From Rhinopithecus roxellana (lineage: Eukaryota > Chordata > Mammalia > Primates > Cercopithecidae), in the NCBI RefSeq assembly GCF_007565055.1, contig NC_044564.1, positions 76,032,563-76,096,562 on the forward strand: a stretch of DNA of 64,000 bases, given 5' to 3'. Under the pieces are notes generated by a model, which worked only from the letters and a program-made list of their open reading frames with translations, was not told the origin of the DNA and searched no databases. Of this stretch, positions 11,124 to 22,932 are shown piece after piece. Made by a program: the position numbers and the translations under genes. Positions within the stretch are counted from its first letter, which is position 1. Each line of letters starts with the position of its first letter.

Positions 11124-12812
11124 AGAAAAACAAAATTCATGATAACTTGGAATAACTGAACAAACACATTTTGACAAGTTTTTAAATCCAGCAGCCAAAC
11201 CTGGTTATTCTATAGTGATTTACAATTCACTTCATCTTCTAAATATAAAAATGTTTAAACCCATCCTGATCTTGTGACATGAGCAAGGGAGGTGATACTG
11301 TATTCATTTTACAGAAGAGGAGGCTAAGAATTTATATTAATTTTGTAAATTTAATTAGGTACTTAAGTAATTTTCTGAAAATTTATTATTTATTAGCAAC
11401 ATATGTATTGCTAAGCGCTGGACTGGGAGATTTGCATTTCATAACATGAAGATGATACATTCAATTTCATAGCATTAGGATGCTTTCCTTTTTATACACA
11501 AACTGGACCCTCAATGGATACAACCATAGCTTATGTTTTCCTCTTTTTTGTAACCAGTATTAGCTTTAAAACATGTCAGGCACAGTTTGCATTTATCATC
11601 CTTGTTTATTTTGACTTATTCATCACATTCAGGATATTTACAGTACTTTCCTAATTTTGGGGCCATTATTAAGCTTAGAAGTGACATTAACCTTCCCAGA
11701 GAGAATTGTCGACACAGGAAAGCTGACAGCCTGGTCTTCTAATATGAAATCACAGGTTTGAAAGGTGAGGAAATTGACCTTGAAATCTTCCCTTTGCTGC
11801 CTACTGGACTCTGAGCAGTCAAAGTCATTCTGACTGAAGGGCAAGCTGGGCCATTCGCTCTTTGCCTTTTATTACACTTTTTGTGGCAGACCAAACCTCC
11901 ATTAGAAGACTGTTGAAAAATGCCATAAGCACAGCTGCAAGAAAGATTTTTTTGTGCTCGCACATCAGCACAGTAGCTTCTGGGCTTATTTGAATGCCAT
12001 GGTGAGCACTTTTATAAGGCAGCCTCACATCTTTAGAACAAACGTGTGGTGGAGTTGGGATTTGAACTCAAATTTACTAACTGCCAGACTTGTGCTCAGA
12101 TCAGCAGGTTCTGCGACTACCCAGCTGTTTGTTCTTGTAGAATTGGGCTGAGCAATAAAGTAAAAGAGAGCATGGCTTATGAAATAACATGATTGGTTCA
12201 CCAAGGGCAAATATGTGGATCAGGAGCTTGATGCTTCTGTCAGTAATAAATGAATAAGAGAAGACTCATCAGTGGCCATCTTAATAAATACATTAATGAA
12301 AGAATGGAAATGTGGAAAGAATGTAGTGGAATCCTTATTCAAGCAGGTTTTTTCCAGATGGTCAAATGGTAGGACAAGAGATTTTCAGAAGCTACAGCTG
12401 AGAACTTTAGAACACTGAATCCTAAATAACTTTAGAACTTTAGGAATACTGCTTGGAGAGAAATGAAAACTATTTCCCAAAGGAGAATTCTTGTAGGCTG
12501 TACCTTTGTTCCATTCACTGCTTCCAGCATGGGCAGGTGCTTGCGGAAAGGACTGAGGCTGGCTTTATCTGGCTTTTATTAATCTCTATCTACTGCAAGT
12601 AAAACCAGATATCATTAGTTAAAAATGGGTTCCAATTCAACAGATTCACTTATAATATGGGCATCATTCTCCTCTCCCATTTTATCAGTGTTGAATATCA
12701 TTTATACAATTGTTAGTAATCTTACAACCATAAAACATGAAATTAATTAAACAAAAACTACTTCTTTAGAGCATTAATAAAAACCGACTGCACTTTTAAA
12801 AATAAGTTTTCT
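11124..12812. other. Mostly unassigned DNA with weak MIR-like patches
   Basis: No gene recognised. About 11290-11345 has a weak antisense MIR match ('ttttacagaagaggaggctaag'), and 12020-12105 is a clearer MIR fragment (own entry). Short overlapping open frames at 11638-12210 lie in all registers and do not resemble a protein family. Confidence 0.4.
12020..12105 (-). mobile_element. MIR fragment, antisense
   Basis: The segment GTTGGGATTTGAACTCAAAT followed by CTGCCAGACTTGTGCTC matches the antisense tRNA-derived head of MIR (gctgggattcgaaccc ... agtctggctccagagtctgtgctc). Confidence 0.55.
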
Positions 12813-13179
12813 GCTCTATCCATGTTGCTGTAAAGGACGTGATCTTGTTCCTTTTTATGGCTGTGTAGTATTCCATGGTGTATAGGTATCACATTTTCTT
12901 TATCCAGTGTCTCATTGATGGGCACGTGGGTTGATTCCATGTCTTCACTATTGTGAATAATGCTGCAATGGACATACACATGCATGTATCTTTATAATAG
13001 AATGATTTATATTCCTTTGGGTATATACCGAGTAATGGGATTGATGGATCAAATGGTATTTCTGTTTCTAGATCTTTGAGGAATCACCACACTGTCTTTT
13101 ACAATGGTTGAACTACTTTACATTCCCACCAACAGTGTAAAACAATTCCTTTTTCTCCTCAGCCTTGCCAGCATCACCG
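12813..13179 (-). mobile_element. Primate L1 3' region, inverted 5' segment
   Basis: Antisense L1 from the end of ORF2 into the 3' region. Landmarks are CTATCCATGTTGCTGTAAAG, TATTCCATGGTGTATAGG, ATTGTGAATAATGCTGCAAT, GGGTATATACCGAGTAATGG and CATTCCCACCAACAGTG. It meets a sense L1 segment at about 13180. In L1 coordinates the two parts are nearly contiguous, so together they are one insertion with a 5' inversion. Confidence 0.85.
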
Positions 13180-13497
13180 TTATCCTCAGCAAGCTAACGC
13201 AAGAAGCAGAAACCAAACACCGCGTGTTTTCACTTATAAGTGGGAGATGAACAATTGAATGATGAGAGCACATAGACATGTGGTGGGGAACAACACACAG
13301 TGGGGATTGTTGTGGGGGCGAAGCAAGGAAGAGCATCAGGAAGAATAGCTAATGGAAGCTGGGCTTAATACCTAGGTGATGGGTTGGCCTGTGCAGCAAA
13401 CCACCGTGGCACATGTTTACCTATGTAACAAACCTACACATCCTGCATATGTATCCTGAAACTTTAAAGTCAATGAAAAAAATTAAAATAATAAAAC
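13180..13497 (+). mobile_element. Primate L1 3' end with A-rich tail
   Basis: Sense L1 3' end: TTATCCTCAGCAAGCTAACG, AAACCAAACACCGCGTG, ATAAGTGGGAGATGAACAAT, GTGCAGCAAACCACCGTGGC and TATGTAACAAACCTACACA, then an A-rich tail from about 13475. The form looks primate-specific (L1PA/L1PB-like) rather than mammalian-wide. This is the 3' part of the insertion that begins at 12813. Confidence 0.85.
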
Positions 13498-14864
13498 ACA
13501 GCCTGTTATAATTATCACTACAAATTCGATCATTTGAAGCCTCCATTATGTCAGGGTACAAGAGATTTAGTTTTTGACAGGATCGTCTCCCCAAAATTTG
13601 GGGATTTCTTAGAGGATGCTTATGCATTATACAAATCTGTTATTGGTGTAATGTTCCATTCCACTCATGAACCAAACATCTTCTACAAGTCTCCTTGTAC
13701 AATTTCTAGGTGAGAGATTTCCCTTAGGCTGGTATGTTATTCACATGTAGAAACATACTTTCCATTAATTTATTTCAGTAATAGCTGATATGAAGCTGAA
13801 ATTTAAGTAAAAGGCTAATGAAATATTAGGGATAACATAAGAAAAGTGTTACAGCTTCTATATAATATATACATATGTGTGTGTATATGTTGAGGTTGTG
13901 GATGTGTATATACATACTTCATTTCTCCTCTAGTATTTCAGTTCTAGCTCCTTTATGCCATTCTTTCATCCAGATACCTGCTCTGAGGGAATCCATGTTG
14001 GTAGTAAGGATAACACTCTCAAGTGGAGAAGAGAAAGGAACAGATGGCTACAAAACAAAAAGAACTGCACTATTTAAAAGCAGCCCCTCCCACAGACTAG
14101 TGTTCCTTTAAGGTACACAGTCACACTGCTTTTTGAAAGAGAACAGTTTCCTCAGTGGCAATTGAAGCCATTGTTTGGATAGAAACATGTGTTTTTAACA
14201 TGATTTGGCATATATTGGTAAGATGCCAGTAGAATTGTGGAATACTGCGGCTGGAAACCATTGTAGAGGGCTTGCAGTGCAAACTTTCTCTCTATGGATG
14301 AGAGAACAGAGGCATAGACAGCTACATGCCCTATTTTAGACAACTGAGATTCTTAGTAGCTCAAAAAGGACTAGAAGCCTGAGAACCACTAAGTCAGGGT
14401 TATTGATGGTTTTCTCATCCTCTCTAAAATGTGTGACCAAATTTGGGCATTGTTCATTTATTGTAAAATGGTACGCCAAAGCAGATCCTGTTGGTAAATA
14501 GCATAAAACCCAGGGACATCCATAAAGAAAATAAAGTAATGCTCTTTGATTTCTCTTTCATTCCTCTTCCTTCCCTTCTTTCACATTTGATCTCAGCCCT
14601 TGTGGTACAGGAGCCTATGCTCACTTTCAGGACCCTGTTCTATACATACTCTGACTAGCGTCTTAGACTCAAGCTTACTGTTTTGGCTCTATCTTAAGAT
14701 CATAACTTTCCCATTGCTCTTGATCCAAAAATACTGTATTTGTTTTTTGTGAATTTATTCTGACATTCTGTACTCTTCTCAAGATAGTGTGAAAATGTCT
14801 AAGTCATTAAAGACAAGCAAATATTTAATGAATTATCTTCCAGGGGCACAGTGTTATAATCTAC
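13498..14864. other. Unassigned DNA
   Basis: No gene recognised. A short TG/TA-rich patch occurs at 13866-13915. At about 14285-14340, 'ggatgagagaacagaggcatagac' weakly resembles antisense MIR. The rest shows no family signature. Confidence 0.4.
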
Positions 14865-15025
14865 CAGTGTGTCTTAAACCTTAATCTGCATGTAAGTCAC
14901 TCAAAGACTTTATTAAAATGCAGATTCTGATTCAGCAAGTCTAGGTGGGCTCTGGGATTCTGCATTTCTAAGTTGTTTCTCAGGTGATGCTGATGCTGCT
15001 GGTACATTGACCATACTCTGAATAA
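14865..15025 (-). mobile_element. hAT-Charlie MITE, MER20-like, antisense
   Basis: Motifs in order: CAGTGTGTCTTAAACCTTAA, TTATTAAAATGCAGATTCTG, ATTCAGCAAGTCTAGGTGGG, TTCTGCATTTCTAAGTTG and CAGGTGATGCTGATGCTGCT. This is the reverse complement of a MER20-type element with a decayed right terminal repeat. Confidence 0.8.
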
Positions 15026-16194
15026 GAAAGCAATTGCTATAATAGTTAAAATACTTGCATTTCAACAGAGGGGATCAATATTTTGAACTAAAAATGACAA
15101 CATGAGAATTTCAAGCAGATGTGTTCTTGACAACCTTTGTATCCCTACATATTGTCAGGTGGTTATTTTATCTCTGTATCAGATCCATTTGGGAAAGCCC
15201 TTTTGAGCTCATATGGAAGAGTCCAGAAGATTGGACAAATTTTGCTTTACTGATGGCAAATTTCAGCCATAAGCAGATGATTTATTCTCACTCTTCTAGT
15301 ACTTTCCTCTCTTTCTCCTTCCTTTACAAATAAATTTTTAGAGCTTCCCATGTACAAGATTCTGGTTTTATCTGCCTTCCAAAGGAAAAATTTTAGAAAT
15401 ATTTATTGAATGTTCATTATTTCTTGGTTGGTAGGAACAGTGGGTTCTAATTTTAATTTAGGAGGAGATTAGTTTTCTTTCTCTTTATCCCTCTAGCCCC
15501 CATAGCAATCTACTTTTCTACCATCTATCTTGATTTTATTTTTCTTTTTTCTCTGTAATTGTGTTTTCAAAACCAGATTCAGCACTTTTCTCTTTCCTCC
15601 AATGTTTTAGAATGTGCCTGCCAGTATGGCTTAATTTTGCCCCAACATCTATTATGGTGCTTTGTGTATTAATATGCACAAATACGTCTCAATAAATGAA
15701 TGCACAATAAATGTTCATGGCATTTAATTGGCTTGGTTCTTTAGGGCAACTCTTCCCCATGCTGGTTTTCAGTGACATAAGGAAAATACCTGTGGGTTGT
15801 TTGCCCCTCCTAGATGCTCCTGATGCAAGTATTATCTGTTATTCATATATTTATGTACTTTTCAATTAGGACAGCAACACTTTTATTCCCATGCAAATAA
15901 TACCCCCTTAATCCTACAAGTCCTACATGTGAAGTTGCAAATATCATCTCCTTGGCATGCCTAATGTAGAATAATCTTATGCACTTGCTTTTCCTCATTT
16001 GTGCATTGTGTTTGGATACAACTAGGAAAAATGAGTAGGTGGTTGTGATTGATAATTCTTTCTAAATTGGAGCCTCTTCTTTGAAGTCATGGAGAGGATG
16101 TGGATAATAAAATTGCCAGGCCAGGATAGAGATCTTTTGTGTGCTTCTAATCTAAGTGAAAGATAGCATTCACTCTTTGTAAATCTTTTACTCC
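15026..16194. other. Unassigned DNA, possible L2 tail near its middle
   Basis: No gene recognised. About 15650-15720 contains CTCAATAAATGAATGCACA and resembles a worn L2/MIR 3' tail, but not firmly enough for its own entry. Pyrimidine-rich stretches occur at 15295-15325 and 15475-15560. Confidence 0.4.
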
Positions 16195-16690
16195 TGCTCA
16201 ATACTTATTGAGCAGCACTATGTACCAGGCATAGTTAGCAGTAGCATCCCTTCCTTCCTGGAATCAAATTCTGTTTGTGCATGTGTGTATGCATGTATGT
16301 ATGCACATGTGTGTTTTATAAACTTAATTAAATTTAGAACATAGTTCCTATCAGTGATAAAAATAGTGAAACTATAGGAAGCAGGTTAAGAGGATAAAGG
16401 GGAGAAGGGTTAGTATGGGCCTAAAATGTTAGCTTTTAGGAAAGGTTTGTACAAGAAGACATTTGAGCAGAGACCTGAGGTGAAGTAAGGGGTGAGACAT
16501 ATGGGCACTGGAAGAAAGGGTTCCAGACATGGGGAGCAGCAAATGCAAAACTCCTGGGTTGAGAATGATTCTGGAATGCTGGATGAAAAGCAGAAGGGTT
16601 ATGTGGCAGATAGAGTAAGTGAGGTAAGTGAGGAGATGAGTTCAGACAGGAAGGTGGCCTGTACCTATAAGTGGCTGCTCAGTAAAAATC
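16195..16690 (-). mobile_element. L2 LINE, antisense
   Basis: Begins with the reversed L2 tail (CTCAATACTTATTGAGCAGC, TATGTACCAGGCATAG) and runs into the L2 3' region in antisense: ACATTTGAGCAGAGACCTGA, GGGTTCCAGACATGG and GAGCAGCAAATGCAAA. A small (TGTA/TGCA)n patch sits at 16278-16313. A second L2 in the opposite orientation starts about 45 bases to its right. Confidence 0.75.
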
Positions 16691-16734
16691 ATGATACTCG
16701 TTTGTTTTACAATTTCAGTGGCTTTTATTGCTCT

Positions 16735-17237
16735 TAAGATGAAGATGCAAAAGCTTGCATGGCCTGACCTCTACTTAATTCTCAAGCCTCATCAGGCATG
16801 CCGTACTCTTCCAGTTCTCTGTTCCAGCCGCCACACTCTCCTGTGGCCTTTTTTGATTCTTCTCTTTCACTATTCTCCTCACCACAGGGCCTTTGTATGT
16901 GCCAGTCCCACAGCCTGGAGAACTTTTCACCTACACCCCCAACGTTTGCTCTTTTGCATCTAAGCTTCATTACCAATTCCTTAGAGAAGACTTCCATGGC
17001 CTTCCTATAATCTCTGTTAGGTGCACTCATGGTATCATGCACCCTTTCTTCATGACACTTACCAACATTTCAATTTTGTTTTTCTTTATGTGGTTATTTA
17101 ACTAATGTCTTTTCCTGCTGCCAAACTATAAGAGGCTGAATGCTAGAAACCATGAGCATTTTTTCCACCACATTATCTTTAACACCTTGTATGGTATCTG
17201 TCACACAGTAGTTTCTCAGTAAATATTTCAACAGTTG
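16735..17237 (+). mobile_element. L2 LINE 3' part
   Basis: Sense L2 with good landmarks: GCATGGCCTGACCTCTACTT, TTCCAGCCGCCACACTC, CACAGGGCCTTTGTATGTGC, AGCCTGGAGAACTTTTCAC, TTAGAGAAGACTTCCATGGC, then the 3' UTR and a CACACAGTAGTTTCTCAGTA tail. Open frames here are decayed L2 sequence or its antisense. Confidence 0.85.
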
Positions 17238-20134
17238 ATTACAAAAAATTACTTCACTTTTTTTCCTGCCTTACTTTCACCTTTTATTTCTCTTTCTTTT
17301 TTTCTCTCCATTCTCTTTCTTCCTCATTTCTTTCTTCTCTCATCTTACTTTCTGAAGACTCTTTTACCGCTGAATTTGAGATTCCATATGGAAGTGAACA
17401 TTTCCTAATAACTAAAGGATGATGATAGAAAGGAGTTGGTGACATTTAATAGCATGCTGCCATTCTATCTGAAATCAAAGATCCCCTTCATAAGAGAGCA
17501 TGACTGTTACATCTTCCTTAAAATGAAGACCTACATCAAACACTGCAGCAGGGGTACTTTTCCATTTCATTTCTTTTGTTCTGTTTGTGGCTTTGCTGAA
17601 TCCATCTATCATTAGCATTTATAATTTAGCGTTGTCTTCTGGCACAGTGTGATGTGATCTGTATTGCTGACAGATCTGTCTCAGTCTTGGTCTTGGTCTT
17701 TCAGCTGTCTGGTTTCTGGGATTTTGCTTATCTAAGCATTTCATTTGTCACACTACCTGCCATTGTCACAACGTTTGTCTTTATCCTCAGTCATTAGTTT
17801 CCTATGTTCTGTCTGAATCCCATTACAGGGCTTGTTCTTGCTACTTTTGTTTGTCATGGTATCTATTTTAGTAACAGATGTAGTTGTCAGAACATCTCCT
17901 TTGCTCCTATTATTGGTGTCCCTTGTGCATTCAGTGTTAGACTTTGTCTTGTGTGCTGTCCTGGGTTTCTATGTACACTTCTTAGTCCACTTCATTGTTT
18001 TAATCATATCAGATCTTTTTTTTTCTCCCAGGAATGCATAATTGTGATTCATTTACTTCTTCTTGCCGATTCTGAATATGGTCAAGTTGCTTTGTCTCTG
18101 ACGCAAGCATTTTCGGAAGGCTAGATCAATGGTGCAACAGAAGTGAATGCAAATTTATAAGTGTTTGCTCTCAACGTGAGTGCATTCAGTCAGAGAATAG
18201 CAACAGTGTGTGCTTTTGATTATGTGAGGATAGTATGTTCACTTATAGAGGCTTGATTTTTACTATGTTCTCTTCATATTTGTTTTTTAATATAGTCTAC
18301 TGGATGAGAGGTTTTTTTTTTTTTCTCAGTTTAAAGTTAGTATATTTCTATTGTCAACAATATTTTGAAGAAGAATACACTTTATCTTTCCTACACTTGG
18401 GTGATGGATTAATGAAGAAAGCAAAAGAAGTTTCTTCTAAAACAAACTGATTGCTTGAAGAAAAAGCTAACTAAGCTGTAGTTTAACCAAAAAATAAATA
18501 AAAGATGAGGAAAAGCATGAAAGGGTGCAGATAATAAAAAACAAATAGGACTTGGCTTGATAATGATATACACAATATTAGCCTCAGAAGTAACCATTTA
18601 ACATTTACAACTGATTCTTGCGTAACTTAAAATAACAGAGTACACAAGGGAGCTTCAGCTTACTAAAAGATAGAAGCAATTCTCTTGCTTGGGAATTGTA
18701 GATACTCTCTCAGAGGAACTAGCTATAACTTATCTAAGGTTTTGATCCAACCCATAATTGGTGGAAGAAAAGAGAATGTATAAGGAAGTCTAACCCTAGG
18801 AATCCTGTAATTGCATAAAATATTTTATATCCAATCAACTGATTTGGAACCATATCATTCTAAGATTCATATTCTCCCTCTACCCTGTGATTTTAACAAT
18901 TGCTTTTAAGTTGTTAAGTTTTAAATATTTGAACTGTTTTGTTAGTTTGATTCTTCTAAACTGAGGAAATCAGAATATTAGTTGCTTGGAAGAAAAAATG
19001 GAATTTTCATTATGGAGACCCAGGAATCAAGGAATCCAAGAGAGTAGACAGTTGAAACAGTGTGTCACTTGCACTGGTCAGTATATGCCTCCTATTTCTA
19101 ATTTTTACAGGATTTAAACTGCCAGTGAAGGTCTTTTCACCATTGAAGTATAGGAAAATAGGCTTTTTAGGGGATAGAGAGATGTTCGTTGGAGTTTGGG
19201 GTTTTTATGACTAAATGACAGCCAGCAATGCAAATTTGAAAGACGTCTGTAAGGCTCTTCAAATGAAAAGAAGAGCAGCTTCCATATTTATCCCGTGAAG
19301 GAATAAAACACAAGATCAGTAGCTGTTTATGCTGGAGAATATTTCATATATACATGTAAATATCCATGCAAAAATCTGCTTGCATATACCTTATGGCATC
19401 TTCTCACTTTATACCTCTGTGGTATTGGTATATAGCTCTAAGGTTTTTCATGGCATCATGATTGTTTGAATATCTTCTACCACCCTTGTTATGAGCTCCT
19501 TGGGTCAACTCACTATTTATTAAGCCAGTGCTTTGTGGATTCTTAGTTTTTAATATGTAATTTTTAATAAATGGATGCCATTTTATAATCTATGGCAGAT
19601 AATTAAGTACTAAGGTTACATGCTGTACATCATATTCCAACTTAATTTATAGCCTTAGAATAGGGCAGTAAAAAAAAGGTCCTTGTTGAAATATTTTCAG
19701 GTAGGTATACAATCACTGCGTGTGTATGTAACATACTCCAAAAGGTAGGTAACTGTGATAAAAAAAAAAAAAAAAGGAGGTATCTACAAAATACTAAACA
19801 TATGCTCCACATTGTATAAAACACCATATGACACATATGACATCTAATTTACTCATCATAAAAATCTAGTGCAGTAGGTATTTGTAGTAGATACTTTTTT
19901 GCTGAGCTGCTGGCTCAAAGTAATCTCCCCTTTTCTGGGAAAAAAACTTGATGACTCTATTTCTAAGCTGAACTTTAAATTTCTGGCCATACCTTGTTGA
20001 TCTATGGTTTGGATATGATCCAAGCAGAGCTTAATCAGATTTAATCTTCCAAGATGGGGAAATTTGGGAAAGACACAGAGAGACTAGGGATTTTTGGAGC
20101 TGAGTCATATTAATGACAGTCAATGGGGAGGTCA
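17238..20134. other. Unassigned DNA, about 2.9 kb
   Basis: A pyrimidine-rich tract spans about 17263-17350. The interval 17540-18130 is less AT-biased than its flanks and holds a 106-codon open frame (17804-18124) of no recognisable family. Short homopolymers occur near 18311 (T) and 19759 (A). I recognise no interspersed repeat in the rest. Confidence 0.4.
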
Positions 20135-20960
20135 CCTGTATTCATTCACTCAACAATCTATATCAAATGCCTTGTGTGTTCCAGGCACCAAGCAGGGCCT
20201 GGGAATTAAATGACAGTAAAAGTAGACATAATCTCTGTTCTCAAGGAATTTATAGGTTACTAGAGGGAAAAACTGTAATAAAACACTCATAAAATTAATT
20301 AAAACTATAAACTGACATAATGAAAAAATGGAACGTAGTTCTATGATAATAACAATATAATATAAAACAGGGAAAGATGGGGAAGTAGTAAAATTTACTT
20401 TTTTTTCTACATTAATTGTTTAGAAAACACATTACGTAAGTGGAAGGGATAGATGTGGTTGAGAGAAGACATTTCAGGGAGAGGAAACCATGTCAGAAGC
20501 CCTAGAATGCGAGAGGGCAGCGTGGTGCAGTATTCCAGTGTGCCTGAATCCTGAGAGCTGGGAAAGAGCGGAAAGTTAGTATGGAGAGTCTCGATTGCCT
20601 GCTAGTTTGTTATGGCAGGAGCAACAGAGTGGGAAAAGAAGTGAATGGGTTTGAGAAATATTTTAAAAATAAATGTAATAGAATTTGGTGATAAGATTTA
20701 TCACCAGAAATAGAGAGAGAGAGACAGAGGTGTCAAGTATGAGATCAAGAATGATTTCTAGATATTTGGCTTTCAAAGGTAGGGATAGATAAGTTCACCA
20801 AGTTAAATCACTTTAAGAATCAGAGTGAATTGATTGGTGTTGAACAATGTAGGATTTTATGTGCCCATTTGAGGCAGTTGCGATGGTCATGGATTTTGTT
20901 TCTAGCATATGTAAAGGATTACTTATGTTATTGATGTTTAATGTTTGATAACAGATAACT
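20135..20960 (-). mobile_element. L2 LINE, antisense, long fragment
   Basis: Antisense L2 beginning TTCATTCACTCAACAATCTA (reversed tail), then TTCCAGGCACCAAGCAGGGC, TCTGTTCTCAAGGAATTTAT, AGAAGACATTTCAGGGAGAG and ATGATTTCTAGATATTTGGC. It reaches the decayed reverse-transcriptase region in antisense. Strongly diverged, with low-complexity insertions near 20700. Confidence 0.65.
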
Positions 20961-21114
20961 TGCCTAGAAAAAGATGGTGGTAAGGATTTCTTAATTTTCT
21001 AGATATTCTTGGGAAGAAATTCATGAATTGTGAAGGCACTCAAAGTGAGTCAGATTGCCATCTGGTGACTATTTACAGAAATAGCAGACACATGCTCCCT
21101 GGGACATACTTATA

Positions 21115-21215
21115 ACTAACATTTATTGAGAAATTATTAATGCCTGGAACATGTGCTATGCATTTATATGTAGCATCATATTTAATAACAGATTGTAACA
21201 TACTGAAATTTAAAG
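21115..21215 (-). mobile_element. MIR fragment, antisense
   Basis: AACATTTATTGAGAAATTAT, TAATGCCTGGAACATGTGCT, ATGCATTTATATGTAGCAT and a following ATTTAAT fit the reversed MIR 3' end (tttattgagcactta..tgccaggcac..gctaagc..ttacat). Confidence 0.55.
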
Positions 21216-21534
21216 GGTGATATAAGGTAATAATATATATAAAGTATATAATTAAATGGTACATGAATAATTTAAATGAGAAAAGTATCGAGATGACAAT
21301 GGGATGATGAACTCCACCTCTCCTCTCTCTGCTCTGTCCCCCACTGACATAGGTACATGCACATTCACATCAACTATTTTTTCAGGAGAAAATTTGGAAT
21401 TAATTCTGCTATAGAATTTGGTTTCTTCCCTCCTAAAGAAAAAAGAGCCATTGATAGCTCTTGAGTTAAGCTCTTTTTAATGTAAGCCACGTTTAGAAAA
21501 AAGTCAACTTTTTTTGCACAAGTCATCCATTTAT

Positions 21535-22050
21535 CTATTCAACAATTACAGTTATAGATTGAGCACCTATTATGGTGAGGTTCTGTTGTATTGAAGATTC
21601 AACAGTAAAAAAAAGGATGAAAACTCCTATCATTGTGAAGTTTCCCAGTGATGGGAGACAGAAAATGACAAATAAAATGTATAATATGCCACATAGAGTT
21701 AAAGTGCAGAGGGAACAAAAAAACAGATAAAGGGGATAATTACAGAGGAGCGGTATAGGAATGTTGATATTTTAAGTGGATGTTAGATTCCATGTAACAA
21801 AAACTTCAAGGTGATAAAGAAATAGACCTTATGGACATTTTGAGGTAGAGTGTCCACAAAGAAGGGACAGCAAGTGCAAAGTCCCTGAGACTGGAATGTG
21901 CCTAGATTATTTAAGTAAAAGAGGACCATGTGGCCGTGGTACAGTTAGAGAGGGCTGTCTGCAAGGAGAGGACGTTGAGGATACCAGGAGGAGAGTTCAT
22001 ATTTGGTCTTGGAGTTCACTTTAAGGGCTTTGATTTTTCTGCAAAATGAA
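21535..22050 (-). mobile_element. L2 LINE, antisense
   Basis: Begins TATTCAACAATTACAGTTAT and GATTGAGCACCTATTATGG (reversed L2 tail). It continues with GGGACAGCAAGTGCAAAGTC, CCCTGAGACTGGAATGTGCC and TCTTGGAGTTCACTTTAAGG, all matching antisense L2. Confidence 0.75.
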
Positions 22051-22392
22051 ATGAGATCCTGCTTAGCAGAAATTTACCCTTTTCTTGATATGAGAATCAG
22101 ATTTTGTTCGTTGAAGAGAATTTCACATCTGTTTTAGAGAGATATGCTTGCTTCTCAGATGAACCAACAAGAGATCTACTCTATCTTCTTGCTGGTGGAA
22201 AATTCGGAGTTGGAGTGTTCACCTTCTTGCCCATTGGCACCACCACATTTCATCTCTTCCATCTCCAGAGCCAGACACAGCTCACAAGGGGTTGAATTGT
22301 GAGTCTCATTGGAGTTTACCCTTAAAGAGGGATAGGATGTTGGACTAAGAGACTCAGAAGGTAAAGTTGCATGTAGAAAAGAAAATGAAAAG
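22051..22392. other. Unassigned DNA between an L2 and an Alu
   Basis: About 340 bases with no recognised feature. The sequence immediately left of the Alu is A-rich (GAAAAGAAAATGAAAA), a plausible L1-endonuclease target setting. Confidence 0.45.
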
Positions 22393-22652
22393 GGCTGGGC
22401 ATTGTGGCTTATGCCTGTAATCCCAGCACTTTGGGAGGCTGAGGTGGGTGGTTCACTTGAGGTCAGGAGTTTGAGACCAGCCTGGCACATATGATGAAAC
22501 TGTCTCTATTAAAAATACAACAGTTAGCTAAGTGTGGTGGCATACGCCTGTAGTCCCAGCTACTTGAGAGGCTGAGGCAGCAGTGAACTGAGGTCATGCT
22601 ACTACACTCCATCCTGGGTGACAGAGCAAGACTGTCTCAAAAAAAAAAAAAA
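22393..22652 (+). mobile_element. Alu (J/S-type) with a right-monomer deletion
   Basis: Full 5' start GGCTGGGCATTGTGGCTTAT, then TGTAATCCCAGCACTTTGGG, the central A-rich linker AAAAATACAACAG, the right monomer, and a 14-A tail. After AGGCTGAGGCAG the sequence jumps directly to CAGTGAACTGAGG, losing about 32 bases of the right monomer at 22580/22581. Age class AluJ or old AluS by divergence. Confidence 0.95.
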
Positions 22653-22932
22653 GTATTGAAGCAAAAAGGAAACAGAGTGCCTATAGAGGACACCTTTCTT
22701 TTCAAGATCTGAGTGTAGAAGGACCCTCACTTGTGTGATTCAGGGGGTTGTGTTAACTACTAAACTTCCTCCCAGGATGGACTACAATTCTGAGCACTCA
22801 GCCAAGAAACTCATATCCATCCATGGTGGTCTTGTGTGTTTTATATGTGAGAAACTGCCAAACAGTGGGGCCCAGGAAGACAGACTGTTCTCTTCAAGCA
22901 TCTTATAGATACTCGAGCAGAGACAGGACTAT

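Noticed and set aside
22176..22490. Minus-strand 104-codon frame ending in an Alu-type peptide
   Set aside because: The N-terminal part is antisense Alu and the rest is unassigned DNA. Could be exonised in principle, but there is no splice evidence.
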